Shown one piece after another: positions 26,572 to 35,645 of a stretch of 64,000 bases of DNA. The notes below the pieces were generated by a model. That model made no database searches. It saw only the letters and a program-made list of their open reading frames with translations, and was not told the origin of the DNA. The position numbers and the translations under genes are program-made. This stretch comes from a virus. Position 1 is the stretch's first letter. Each line of letters opens with the position of its first letter. Location: positions 1-64,000 of IMG/VR virus record IMGVR_UViG_3300044845_000594; one strand, given 5' to 3'.

Positions 26572-26889
26572 ATGCAATACTACAACAGATACCAAAATTT
26601 TTTAATTAACGGTCAACAGACGGTAGTTCCATTTGTTAATCTACCCGTCAGAGCGTCAGACCAAAGATACATTTACACAAAAAATAAAAGTAGATTAGAT
26701 AAAATAAGTTATGAAAAATATGGAACACCATATTTTGGTTGGTTAATATTAACTGCAAATCCAATATATGGTGGTTTAGAAACAAATATTCCTGACGGTG
26801 CGGTATTAATAATACCATTCCCATTAATAAGTGCTCTACAAGGCTACAAAAGTGCATTAGATACACATATTTTTTATTATGGCCGTTAA
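26572..26889 (+). CDS. 53: Baseplate wedge gp53-like / LysM-like protein
   Basis: A 105-residue protein. RYIYTKNKSRLDKISYEKYGTPYFGWLILTANP followed by IPDGAVLIIPFP has the pattern shared by T4 gp53 and LysM-like baseplate proteins: a charged start, a helix with YGxPxxxWxIL, and a final hydrophobic strand with Pro. T4 gp53 is longer (196). It lies between two giant baseplate genes and overlaps the next one by 11 bases in another frame, so the three are cotranscribed. gp53 joins wedges around the hub in T4; the same is inferred here. Confidence 0.55.
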   Translation: MQYYNRYQNFLINGQQTVVPFVNLPVRASDQRYIYTKNKSRLDKISYEKYGTPYFGWLILTANPIYGGLETNIPDGAVLIIPFPLISALQGYKSALDTHIFYYGR

Positions 26890-29800
26890 TGACCCAACAA
26901 AATTCAGACAGATATATAACAAAGAAAATAAAATTCTAGTCGAAGCCGACTACGATAATATTATTTTAATTGACCCTAACAAAGTTGTTGATGCAGACAA
27001 CAACGTTAAAGATAGATACGTTCAACAAGAAAATCTTGTTTTTTACGCAAATTTAGAAACACAAATTATACCAAGAACAAAATTAGCAATTGGTGATAGT
27101 TTTGATAATCCTGTTTATAATTCACAAATTGCATCCTTATCTACTTTCCCTGAAGATTTGAAACTTAATTTTTTAAGACCCAAAGGTAAAAAAGCATTTG
27201 ATACAAGTTGGTCGGATGAATTTACAGGTAGAGGCGTTAGACAAGGTCAAGGAATTAATCAAAACTCCGAATATCAAATTAATCAAGATGGAAATGCTGT
27301 TTTTAAACAAAAAGTTTTAAACTATGAAGATACTCAAACTTTAGGTATTACAGAAATAACTGTTGACGTAACACCAGCTAATGTGACAAATGTAACAATA
27401 CAAATGGAAGACATTAGAGGTCGAGCTTTATTTGAACAAGGAGATAATTCATTATATTCTGTTTTTTTTAACTTACCATATCCTCCGTTTTTTTTAACCT
27501 TAAAAGGATATTATGGGAAGGCAATTAGGTACCAATTAAGTTTAACGGATTTCAATGCGAGTTTCGAAGCGTCAAGTGGTAATTTTAAAATTACTCTTAA
27601 ACTTTTAAGTAGAAACAGTGCGATACTTGCTGATAGTATAATAGGATATGCTAGAAACTCACCAAAAATGTTTCAAACAGAAACTGTGGTTACTCAAAGT
27701 ACTTCAAACTCTTCAAATAATGGTGTAAATACAAACAACTCAACCACCGTTGTTGAATCAGTAGGGTTACAAAAAATGAGAGAAGCTTATTCTATTTATA
27801 AAAGTAAGGGATTAATTACTCCAGATTTTCCTGAAATAACTTTAGAGGAATTTATTGCCCGAATAGAAAACCTACCTACAGCATTAGCGGACGCATTAAA
27901 AAAGGCAGATTTTACAGTAATGAATGATGTTGCTGATTTTCAGACAAACTTAAATAAATTAAGAAACGAAGTCTACGCCAATTCAATAACTGACTTTTTA
28001 GATACATCAGAAAAATTATACAAAGGACAAATTTATTACCCATATTTAGAAAACATTTCATTTGCAGATAGAGCAAAATATAAACAACGTGTTGAAACTG
28101 CAATAAACAACTATGTTACTTTATTAAAAAATAACAAAAGTTTTGGAACGGGAGGACAGTATAAATTACCTGATAAGGGAAATATACCTGGTGAAATACC
28201 GATTAAATTTTCAATTAATGATATTTTTGAAGAGATAGATTATAACACATTAACCGACGCGGATTTTAGAGAAACATATGTTGTTAATTTTGGAACTAAT
28301 CCAACAGACAATCAGTTAAATAAATCTATTGCCGACTTTAAAAGTCTTAATCCAAATTTTTTACTTGACACATTAACCAACACTGTGGTTAATGATTTTC
28401 CCCAATATTACAAATTTGGTGATAAAGTTGGAAGTTCCAACAATTATATTGCAAATAGTTTTTTAGATAAGATTCAAAAAATTAATGATGAGTTAAATAA
28501 AAAAAATGTAGAAATAGAAAAATCTCTCACTCAGTTTTTAAGTGACCAAGTAGTAAACGGACCAAATGTTTTAGGATTTTTACCTACTATAAGAAACGTT
28601 ATGGCAGTTTTATTTGCCGGATTAGATGGGTTTTATAGACTTATGGAAGACACCCACACAAGCGCATGGAATCAAAGAACAAACCCAATAAGGTTAGAAT
28701 CAATTATACCGGCATCAAAAAATTTTGGAGTAGATTCTAAAAATTTGGTAAACGGTACAAATCAACTTAACGATTTAAATGTTGTTTATCCTTGGCCACA
28801 ATATTTTTTAAAAGAAGCCCAAAAAGATGGTTCAGAGTTATACGTTATAAAATACCCTGGTGACAGTTCAGTTATAAACACCACAAAAGGATTCGATAGT
28901 GTTGTATGGCCCGAAGTTGCGTTTACTGAGGAATACATTAATGCAATAGCACAAAAAACAACACCAAAATCTGCAAATGTATATAATAATCCCGCATCGT
29001 TAAGTAAAGTTTTATCTATAAATGCAGTAGAATTTCCATTCAAAACAACACCATACGTTAATACTCAAGAACAAAGTTATTTATATGAAATTTTTGAAAG
29101 AAGTTATTTAGGTGCGTATTATGCTAAATTAAATAGAAATGGATATAACCAAGAACAAATACCTGTTTTCTTGGGAAATTTAGAGGCTGAAAATATAAAA
29201 CAAACAGTACAAAGTAATTTGGCACTCACTAAAATTTTAAAAGAATTTTCATTCACCTACGTCAATTTTTTACAAACATTAAGAAAAATTTCAAATAATG
29301 GTACTGGTACAAGATGGACACTTTATTCTGACTCAGTTTTTACCACAGAGTACATAAAAAATTTATTAGAATTAAATGATGGAACACAAAACGTTGATGT
29401 TTATAATGAGGTTTATAGTATTGACACATTATCTAATTCATCAATTGCCATAGACGGGAATGTACCATTACCTGACTCAATTAAAAATTTTATAAACGGT
29501 ATGCCAGCCACCGACACTTATTTTTTAGACAACTACCCAATAACAAATGTTAATTGGTTAAAGTCAAATTTACAAGGAGGTGATAGTATTTCATCAATAA
29601 ACGATTTTAATAAAACATCAAGTTATGTTTATTTAGATGAGAAAAAAACAATAGCGAGGGTAAACGAAACAGAAAACACTAAAAATATCAATGTTTTTGT
29701 TTCTAAGTATGAGTTTAAAAATTTTACACAACCTTTCATGACAAACTTGAATACAAGTGTACCAGTAAACTCACAAACTTCTTTGAGTAATTTTTATTCA

Positions 29801-32800
29801 ACAAGAAAAGAAAAAGACTTATATTTTACCGAAAGTATTTTTGATTATGGGAATGAATATAGTGGTCAAGTAGCAACAAAAATACAAACAACATCATTAT
29901 TGAATACTCCATATTTTGTTAATGCTTTAGTTCAAGGAGTTGAAAATCAAAAAACAAACGTTTCAGACCCTTACGCTGCATTAGGTTATTTATATTTAAA
30001 TTCATTACCTTTAATTACAACAAGAGAAAAAATTAAAAGTTTTGATGACACAAGTTCCGTGGCAACAGATTTAGATTATTTGGCGTCAACCTTTAACAAG
30101 TTTTCATCAATTCACCGATTACCATATGCGTGGGTTTTAAAATATGGAAGTATATGGCATAGGTACAAAAAATTTATTCAAACAGGAAATGACATATTAG
30201 ATAATACAATTTGGACCGATTTTGATTATTTAAAAAGTTATGACACAACAGGGACAACACCTAGCACAAATAGTAAATTAATTTTTCCATCATATACTGG
30301 CGGAACAACTCAAGTAGAAATTAAATTACAAAGTACAACAACACTAATACCAAATGTTAATCAAACGATGGATAATGTCACTTTAGGGGTGTATCCTAAA
30401 GTAATTAATAATGTTTATCGATTTTTCTTTAACAAAGATTTGACCATTTTAAACACACCAACCTATCAGTCTTTTTTAGATGCGTATAATACAGTAGGTT
30501 TAAAAATAGGTACAAACTCAACTTCAGGAAAATTCTACAACTTTGGATTTGATTTACAAAATCCAAACAGAGCGTTTGTGAACAAAAATTACTACGCCTA
30601 TTTTGATAATCCCGAAAGCAATCAAAAGTTTTTGTTAATCCCATCAACAGGGGGAATCAATATAAACCAAATGAATTTTGAATGTTTTGATGCGACAAAT
30701 AAAATTAAAGAAGAAGTTTTTAATAACAAGGCAGTTTATAATGGAAGTGTTAGACCACTTTGGGGTGTATCACAGTTTGGTTATTTTAAAAATTCTTTAA
30801 TTAAAAAACCAGCATTTAATGAATATTTAAAAGTTGTTTACACGAACAACAGTAAAAATTTAAGTTTCGAATTAAAAAATGCACAATCAACATATTCTAA
30901 TATAGAAGAAATATTTGCGGTATTTGAACCAGAAATTTTAGATAAGTTTGAAAATTTATTCTTAAACTTTTGTAACCCAACACCGGCAGTATCTGATTTA
31001 ATTTTAAATGAAGAACAAACAAACTCTAACTATACTAATCCTGGTTCAGTTAGAAATGTGACAGAAAAACGACTTTTCAATCAAATGGAATCCTTATTTA
31101 TGGTGCCAAAAAATAGCGTGACATTACTAAACGATGAATCACAAGATGGTTTACTTTTGGCGGAAAAACAAATATCTAACTTTTTTCCAAAAGTTGTAGA
31201 TTTTTTAAATTTTGAATGTGTTCTTAAAATGGGTAACCCCGGTAATTTTAAACGAAGAGTTTTTAATTATATAAGTAACAATCCTACATTCCAACCTTTA
31301 AACCCTTTAACTCTTAATCCATATATACCTGGTTCCTTACCTGGTGACGGAACAGTCGGTTCACCTACATTAGCAACAAGTATTGCAAACAACAGAGATG
31401 CGTGGAACTCTCTTAGAAAATATGTGGGAGTTTTTAACCAAACACCATTCCAATATACAGATACGGGGAGTGTAATTACAGATTTTTTTACGGCAAATAA
31501 TGGAATGGATATTGAGTTTACAGAGGCAAACGTTGAAGCATTATTCCCACTAATTAGATTATTTGCAAAACAAAAATCTGAAGATGCAACTTTAAATAAA
31601 TTAAAATTCCAACAAGCAATTAATAATTTTTTATTACAACAACAAAATTTTAATGCTGAAAATTTAACACAGACTTTCAATAGATTGAATACTGATTTAC
31701 CTACAACAACAACTAACACAACAACAATCAAAAATACAACTTCAGGTAATGTTAATAAGTTAGATACATATTCCATTTTAAAAACAATGAATGATAAATG
31801 GATTTCTGGTACTGATTTTTTAAATAAAACAATATTTGAAGATTTTTTATTTCAAGACAAGGCTGGTAGAGATATTGGTGATGAGTTTACAATTGACTTA
31901 GAAAAAATCAAAGGTTATTTAAAATCAAACGACAACCAAAATTATTTATCATTAATATCTCAAATATGTTCGCAAAACAACATGGTTTTCTTTGCTTTAC
32001 CAGCATACGTTAATTTTTACGGTATACAGCAGGCGGTGGCGAAAAGTACACCATTACCTGTGGATGCAACTGAAACATTGTTTGGAACTTTTTTGGATGT
32101 TGATTATTTAAAGGCATCTCCAAAATTTTTATTACTTTATACAGGTAAACCGTCAGAGTTTGTTGCAAGTAATTCTTCATTTTCAAAGTTTGCAAGTGAT
32201 ACATTTGATATAAGAAAATCTTCAGACAACCCATTAAGAGTACCATCTAACCCCGAGGAAGACTACTCTAAAAAAAATAGAGTAGTAGGTTTTAGCGTTG
32301 ATTACGGAACTCAAAACCAAAGTATTTTTAAAAGTGTTAAAGTAGATATGTCTGAAAAGAAAAACACTGCAGAATCAAATAAAATGTTTGCACAATTAGG
32401 AGCATCTGTTTCAGGAGACAAAGTGGCTCAACAATCCGTTTCACTTTATAGTATATATAAAAGTAGAAGTTATAATGTTGAAATAGAAATGATGGGTAAT
32501 GCCATGATTCAACCGACTATGTACTTCAACTTAAGACATGTACCATTATTCTATGGACCTTACATGGTTTTATCACTATCACATAGAATTACTCAAACTA
32601 GTTTTTCCACAACTTTTTCAGGTCCAAGAATATCAAGATATAGTTTACCACAACCAAATAGTCTATTAGACACAGTCAATCAAAATTATATAAACGCATA
32701 CAAAGAATTGATATTAAAAGAAGTTAAGACAACTGAACCAATTACAAATGTAAACACACAACAAGGTACGGTACAACCTGGCGCGTTACAAAGTCCTGAA

Positions 32801-33454
32801 AATATTTGTCTTTCTGCGACGACGTTTACAACTACACCATTTGTTGGAATTAATATAACACCAATAACGGTTGAAGATTTAAAAACTTTATTAACGACAA
32901 ATATTCCAGCGGCCCAAGAAAAATTACGACCTCTTTATTTTGGTATTGCATTTACTAGAATAAATAATAAAATTGACCAAGTTGTTTGTAATCCACCAAA
33001 TTATAATCTATATGAAATATCAACTTCAAACAACTATACTGCAGATTTAAATGCTCTTATATCCCAACAAGTGTGTTTAACAACGGCATTAGAAAATGAT
33101 ACATCATCTAGACCTTATGCATCGTTCTCAGACTTTGTAGTACCAACACAATTTATACATGCTCAAGTTCAAAGTTTTTTACCTATTATAGAACAACTAA
33201 AAACTTTCAGTACAAATACCACAGATGTTGAAAAATATGCAGAAGCCTATACGTTATTTACTTTATTTTGGTTTGAAGGAAGATTTGTTAGTCCTGGAGG
33301 TGGAGTAGGTGCCTACGTTAATTTACCAAGTACAACCAATGATTTTATAACTAGAAAAAATGACAAAGTAAATTCGTCGTTCCCCGACATACAAGATATT
33401 TATAATAGATATTTTGTCCAATTTAAAAATAGTTATGGTATATTTTTCCCATAA
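26879..33454 (+). CDS. Giant baseplate hub protein with gpD/gp27-like C-terminal region
   Basis: A 2191-residue protein, the largest in the window. The N-terminal 250 residues include TVDVTPANVTNVTIQMED and FFLTLKGYYGKAI, beta-rich. The segment about 1850-1920 (YKSRSYNVEIEMMGNAMIQPTMYF, then NLRHVPLFYGPYMVLSLSHRITQ and FSTTFSGPRIS) has the pattern of late-control protein D/gp27-type hub domains, in which the hub ring docks on the tube. The central part is of unknown fold, with long Asn/Thr-rich stretches. The C-terminal 250 residues (after a PGALQSPENIC linker) form a separate domain, possibly enzymatic, but I see no catalytic motif. No signal peptide or membrane segment. It is cotranscribed with the gp53-like gene. 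Confidence 0.6.
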   Translation: MAVNDPTKFRQIYNKENKILVEADYDNIILIDPNKVVDADNNVKDRYVQQENLVFYANLETQIIPRTKLAIGDSFDNPVYNSQIASLSTFPEDLKLNFLRPKGKKAFDTSWSDEFTGRGVRQGQGINQNSEYQINQDGNAVFKQKVLNYEDTQTLGITEITVDVTPANVTNVTIQMEDIRGRALFEQGDNSLYSVFFNLPYPPFFLTLKGYYGKAIRYQLSLTDFNASFEASSGNFKITLKLLSRNSAILADSIIGYARNSPKMFQTETVVTQSTSNSSNNGVNTNNSTTVVESVGLQKMREAYSIYKSKGLITPDFPEITLEEFIARIENLPTALADALKKADFTVMNDVADFQTNLNKLRNEVYANSITDFLDTSEKLYKGQIYYPYLENISFADRAKYKQRVETAINNYVTLLKNNKSFGTGGQYKLPDKGNIPGEIPIKFSINDIFEEIDYNTLTDADFRETYVVNFGTNPTDNQLNKSIADFKSLNPNFLLDTLTNTVVNDFPQYYKFGDKVGSSNNYIANSFLDKIQKINDELNKKNVEIEKSLTQFLSDQVVNGPNVLGFLPTIRNVMAVLFAGLDGFYRLMEDTHTSAWNQRTNPIRLESIIPASKNFGVDSKNLVNGTNQLNDLNVVYPWPQYFLKEAQKDGSELYVIKYPGDSSVINTTKGFDSVVWPEVAFTEEYINAIAQKTTPKSANVYNNPASLSKVLSINAVEFPFKTTPYVNTQEQSYLYEIFERSYLGAYYAKLNRNGYNQEQIPVFLGNLEAENIKQTVQSNLALTKILKEFSFTYVNFLQTLRKISNNGTGTRWTLYSDSVFTTEYIKNLLELNDGTQNVDVYNEVYSIDTLSNSSIAIDGNVPLPDSIKNFINGMPATDTYFLDNYPITNVNWLKSNLQGGDSISSINDFNKTSSYVYLDEKKTIARVNETENTKNINVFVSKYEFKNFTQPFMTNLNTSVPVNSQTSLSNFYSTRKEKDLYFTESIFDYGNEYSGQVATKIQTTSLLNTPYFVNALVQGVENQKTNVSDPYAALGYLYLNSLPLITTREKIKSFDDTSSVATDLDYLASTFNKFSSIHRLPYAWVLKYGSIWHRYKKFIQTGNDILDNTIWTDFDYLKSYDTTGTTPSTNSKLIFPSYTGGTTQVEIKLQSTTTLIPNVNQTMDNVTLGVYPKVINNVYRFFFNKDLTILNTPTYQSFLDAYNTVGLKIGTNSTSGKFYNFGFDLQNPNRAFVNKNYYAYFDNPESNQKFLLIPSTGGININQMNFECFDATNKIKEEVFNNKAVYNGSVRPLWGVSQFGYFKNSLIKKPAFNEYLKVVYTNNSKNLSFELKNAQSTYSNIEEIFAVFEPEILDKFENLFLNFCNPTPAVSDLILNEEQTNSNYTNPGSVRNVTEKRLFNQMESLFMVPKNSVTLLNDESQDGLLLAEKQISNFFPKVVDFLNFECVLKMGNPGNFKRRVFNYISNNPTFQPLNPLTLNPYIPGSLPGDGTVGSPTLATSIANNRDAWNSLRKYVGVFNQTPFQYTDTGSVITDFFTANNGMDIEFTEANVEALFPLIRLFAKQKSEDATLNKLKFQQAINNFLLQQQNFNAENLTQTFNRLNTDLPTTTTNTTTIKNTTSGNVNKLDTYSILKTMNDKWISGTDFLNKTIFEDFLFQDKAGRDIGDEFTIDLEKIKGYLKSNDNQNYLSLISQICSQNNMVFFALPAYVNFYGIQQAVAKSTPLPVDATETLFGTFLDVDYLKASPKFLLLYTGKPSEFVASNSSFSKFASDTFDIRKSSDNPLRVPSNPEEDYSKKNRVVGFSVDYGTQNQSIFKSVKVDMSEKKNTAESNKMFAQLGASVSGDKVAQQSVSLYSIYKSRSYNVEIEMMGNAMIQPTMYFNLRHVPLFYGPYMVLSLSHRITQTSFSTTFSGPRISRYSLPQPNSLLDTVNQNYINAYKELILKEVKTTEPITNVNTQQGTVQPGALQSPENICLSATTFTTTPFVGINITPITVEDLKTLLTTNIPAAQEKLRPLYFGIAFTRINNKIDQVVCNPPNYNLYEISTSNNYTADLNALISQQVCLTTALENDTSSRPYASFSDFVVPTQFIHAQVQSFLPIIEQLKTFSTNTTDVEKYAEAYTLFTLFWFEGRFVSPGGGVGAYVNLPSTTNDFITRKNDKVNSSFPDIQDIYNRYFVQFKNSYGIFFP

Positions 33455-33459
33455 CATAA

Positions 33460-33467
33460 TATTTATA
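33460..33467 (+). promoter_or_regulatory. Late-promoter-like TATTTATA element
   Basis: An exact TATTTATA, 11 bases before the start at 33479, in the short gap after the giant hub gene. Confidence 0.5.
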
Positions 33468-33478
33468 TAAAAAAAACT

Positions 33479-33703
33479 ATGGAAATAAAAATGTTATTAG
33501 ATAATTATCTAAGAAAAGATACAAAAATTACACAAAGAGATAAGGGTAATGGGTATCAAGAAGTTTGTGATTTGGAAACTGGTGATTGTTATACAATTAG
33601 AATGAAAGATGGTCTAATTGAAAGAGTTGACAATACTATGAAAACAAATAGAACATTAAAAGTCGAAACTCCACAAGGGGTTAAAACATTATTAAATGGG
33701 TAA
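33479..33703 (+). CDS. Small protein, unknown
   Basis: A 74-residue protein with a basic N-terminal half and the central segment VCDLETGDCYTIRMKDGLIERV, a short beta hairpin with two Cys. It is followed after two bases by the acidic Ala-Pro-Asp-rich gene, so the two are cotranscribed. No signal peptide. Not recognised; probably a small virion or assembly protein because of the late-type element upstream. Confidence 0.5.
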   Translation: MEIKMLLDNYLRKDTKITQRDKGNGYQEVCDLETGDCYTIRMKDGLIERVDNTMKTNRTLKVETPQGVKTLLNG

Positions 33704-33705
33704 AA

Positions 33706-34386
33706 ATGAGTATAGAAAGACAAATTTTAGAAGAGTTAAAACGTTTTAACCAAATTACAGGATATATTAATGAACAAGAAGTTGCACCACCAGCACCTGA
33801 CGCAGCAGGAGCTCCACCCGCACCTGACGCAGGAGCACCCGCGCCTGATGCAGGAGCAACACCACCAGCACCTGACGCAGGAGCACCCACACCTGATGCA
33901 GGAGGCGCCGACGCAATACCCGAACCTGTAGATGTTGAGTCAGACCCTGATGTTGAAGAAGTTGATACAAAAAAAGATGAAGAAGAAGGAACTGAAGAAA
34001 TAGATATTACAGATTTAGTAACAACACAAGAAGAAATTAAAACAAAACAAGAAGAGTTCATGGATAGTATGTTTTCTAAATTGAATGATTTAGAAACAAA
34101 ATTAAATCAGATGGACCAAATAATGTCAAAAATTGATTCAATCGAAAGTAAAGTAGAAAAAAGTAGACCTAAGTCACCTGAAGAAAAATTGATGTTACGT
34201 TCACTTGATTCTTATCCTTATAATCAAAAATTGACAGATTATTTTGAAGACAAAAAAGAAGACTTTGAAAAACAAGGGAAAGAAGAATATATCTTAACTT
34301 CAGATGAGGTTGAAAACTATTCACCTAATGAAGTTAAAAAAACATTTGGTATTTTTGACCAAGATGATGATGAAAATACTTACTAA
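33706..34386 (+). CDS. Acidic Ala-Pro-Asp-rich, coiled-coil protein
   Basis: A 226-residue protein. The N-terminal helix (ILEELKRFNQITGYINEQ) is followed by a low-complexity Ala-Pro-Asp-Gly region (about residues 26-70), then a very acidic stretch, then a coiled coil (about 105-155, with regular LxxLexKLnxM spacing) and a final acidic tail. The high charge and coiled coil are typical of phage scaffold or core-type proteins, but the location is at the end of the baseplate operon. No catalytic motif. It is followed by a strong terminator. A structural or assembly role is inferred only from composition and position. Confidence 0.5.
   Translation: MSIERQILEELKRFNQITGYINEQEVAPPAPDAAGAPPAPDAGAPAPDAGATPPAPDAGAPTPDAGGADAIPEPVDVESDPDVEEVDTKKDEEEGTEEIDITDLVTTQEEIKTKQEEFMDSMFSKLNDLETKLNQMDQIMSKIDSIESKVEKSRPKSPEEKLMLRSLDSYPYNQKLTDYFEDKKEDFEKQGKEEYILTSDEVENYSPNEVKKTFGIFDQDDDENTY
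33784..33905 (+). repeat. Ala-Pro-Asp-Gly coding repeat
   Basis: Imperfect repeats of a (P)APDAGA unit encoded by near-identical DNA (GCACCTGACGCAGGAG-like, 5-6 copies). High local GC stands out from the AT-rich surroundings. The long antisense frames here are caused by the repeat. Confidence 0.75.
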
Positions 34387-34410
34387 TTATTTTTCATAAT
34401 TATATTTTTG

Positions 34411-34435
34411 AGGGAAGAATTATCTTCCCTTTTTT
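34411..34435 (+). terminator. Intrinsic terminator before the replication block
   Basis: AGGGAAGA (34411-34418) and TCTTCCCT (34423-34430) pair around ATTA, followed by five T. It separates the structural block from gp32. Confidence 0.88.
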
Positions 34436-34437
34436 AT

Positions 34438-34467
34438 TTGACAAAAACGAAAGTTCACTTATATTTT
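34438..34467 (+). promoter_or_regulatory. Host-type promoter of gp32 (TTG-N19-TATATTTT)
   Basis: TTGACA at 34438-34443, then TATATTTT at 34460-34467, with 19 bases between TTG and the -7 box. It starts three bases after the T run of the previous terminator. Confidence 0.6.
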
Positions 34468-34502
34468 TCATAGATAAAAGAGTAATAATTAAAAATTTAT
34501 TT

Positions 34503-35357
34503 ATGGCAAATTCAGTATTAGATTCAGTACTTGCTCAGTACGAAAAAAATTCAACATCGAGCAACAGCACAAAAACAAACATTTCTCAAGAAGACAGATT
34601 GAAGAAATATTTTTCCGCAATTCTTCAAAAGAATGAAAAATCCGCATCACGAAGAATCCGTATCTTACCTACAAAAGATGGTTCATCACCATTTGTTGAA
34701 GTTTGGTACCATGAAATCCAAGTAAACGGACAGTGGGTTAAGTTGTATGACCCCGAGAAAAACGACAACGACCGTTCACCATTAACTGAAGTTTATAACG
34801 AATTAATTTCGACAGGTAAAAAAGAAGACAAAGAATTGGCATCACAATACCGTTCACGTTTATTTTACATTGTAAAAGTTATTGACCGAGACAATGAACA
34901 AGATGGTGTTAAGTTTTGGAGATTCAAACACAACTACAAACAAGAAGGTGTTTTAGATAAAATCCTACCTATTTGGAAAGCTAAAGGTGATGTAACTAAT
35001 GCCGAAAAAGGTCGTGATTTAATTATTGAACTTACAAAGGCAAAAACACCACAAGGAAAAGAGTACACAGTAATCCAAACTATTATGTATGATGACCCAC
35101 AACCACTACATGAGGATAAGGCAATCATGGAAGGATGGATTCAAGATGAATTAACATGGAATGATGTATATTCTAAAAAACCTGTAGAATATTTAGAGGC
35201 AGTTGCAGTTGGTGAAACACCAATGTGGTCATCTGAACTTAAAAAATATGTTTACGGTGAAGCTGCTGAAATTTCACTTGGAGGTTCAAAACAAGAAACA
35301 ACACCTGTTGTTGACCCACAAGCAAACGAAGAACCATCAGAAGATTTACCATTCTAA
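34503..35357 (+). CDS. 32: Single-stranded DNA-binding protein, T4 gp32-like
   Basis: A 284-residue protein. The N-terminal basic segment (about 1-60) supports cooperative binding, the middle has the OB-fold core (SRRIRILPTKDGSSPFVEVWYHEI, then FYIVKVIDRDN, then FWRFKHNYKQ), and the C-terminus is acidic, ending NEEPSEDLPF, as in T4 gp32, where it binds partner proteins. It coats ssDNA during replication and recombination. No Cys is present, so the zinc site of T4 gp32 is missing. It is expressed from its own host-type promoter and followed by a terminator, so it is a one-gene unit. UvsX follows after one small gene, as in other T4-like phages. Confidence 0.85.
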   Translation: MANSVLDSVLAQYEKNSTSSNSTKTNISQEDRLKKYFSAILQKNEKSASRRIRILPTKDGSSPFVEVWYHEIQVNGQWVKLYDPEKNDNDRSPLTEVYNELISTGKKEDKELASQYRSRLFYIVKVIDRDNEQDGVKFWRFKHNYKQEGVLDKILPIWKAKGDVTNAEKGRDLIIELTKAKTPQGKEYTVIQTIMYDDPQPLHEDKAIMEGWIQDELTWNDVYSKKPVEYLEAVAVGETPMWSSELKKYVYGEAAEISLGGSKQETTPVVDPQANEEPSEDLPF

Positions 35358-35371
35358 ATCAAAAAAAACAT

Positions 35372-35401
35372 AATCGGGCTTTACACCTAAGCCCGATTTT
35401 T
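35372..35401 (+). terminator. Intrinsic terminator after gp32
   Basis: AATCGGGCTT (35372-35381) pairs with AAGCCCGATT (35389-35398), followed by a T run. The 73-residue gene begins 22 bases later with no clear promoter, so some read-through to the uvsX operon is likely. Confidence 0.85.
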
Positions 35402-35423
35402 ATTAACTTTAAAAAATTAAAAA

Positions 35424-35645
35424 ATGAACACATTTTTAGCAGAAAAATTAAAAGATGCTCTTGTGAAAAAATACGAGTCTGAAATTGCAGATGCTGAGGC
35501 AAGATTATATGTATATTTTACAAACCCTGTAGGAATTGGTGAGCACCCACAACACACCGAAGAAATGGATAATTTGGTTGAACAACTAACTAACGCAAAC
35601 GACAAGTTGGAAACTATTAAAAACTTTAAAATTTACGAACTGTAA
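35424..35645 (+). CDS. Small protein between gp32 and uvsX, conserved in T4-like phages
   Basis: A 73-residue, helical protein with an N-terminal amphipathic helix and the motif GIGEHPQHTEEMDNLVEQL, which I recognise as a conserved block in small proteins found next to uvsX in marine T4-like phages. Function is not known. Its stop shares one base with the uvsX start (TAATG), so translation is coupled to uvsX, and it may act with the recombinase or gp32. Confidence 0.6.
   Translation: MNTFLAEKLKDALVKKYESEIADAEARLYVYFTNPVGIGEHPQHTEEMDNLVEQLTNANDKLETIKNFKIYEL

Noticed and set aside
33681-34061. Antisense frame with Ala-Gly-Ser repeats
   Set aside because: It is the complement of the Ala-Pro-Asp repeat region of the sense gene.
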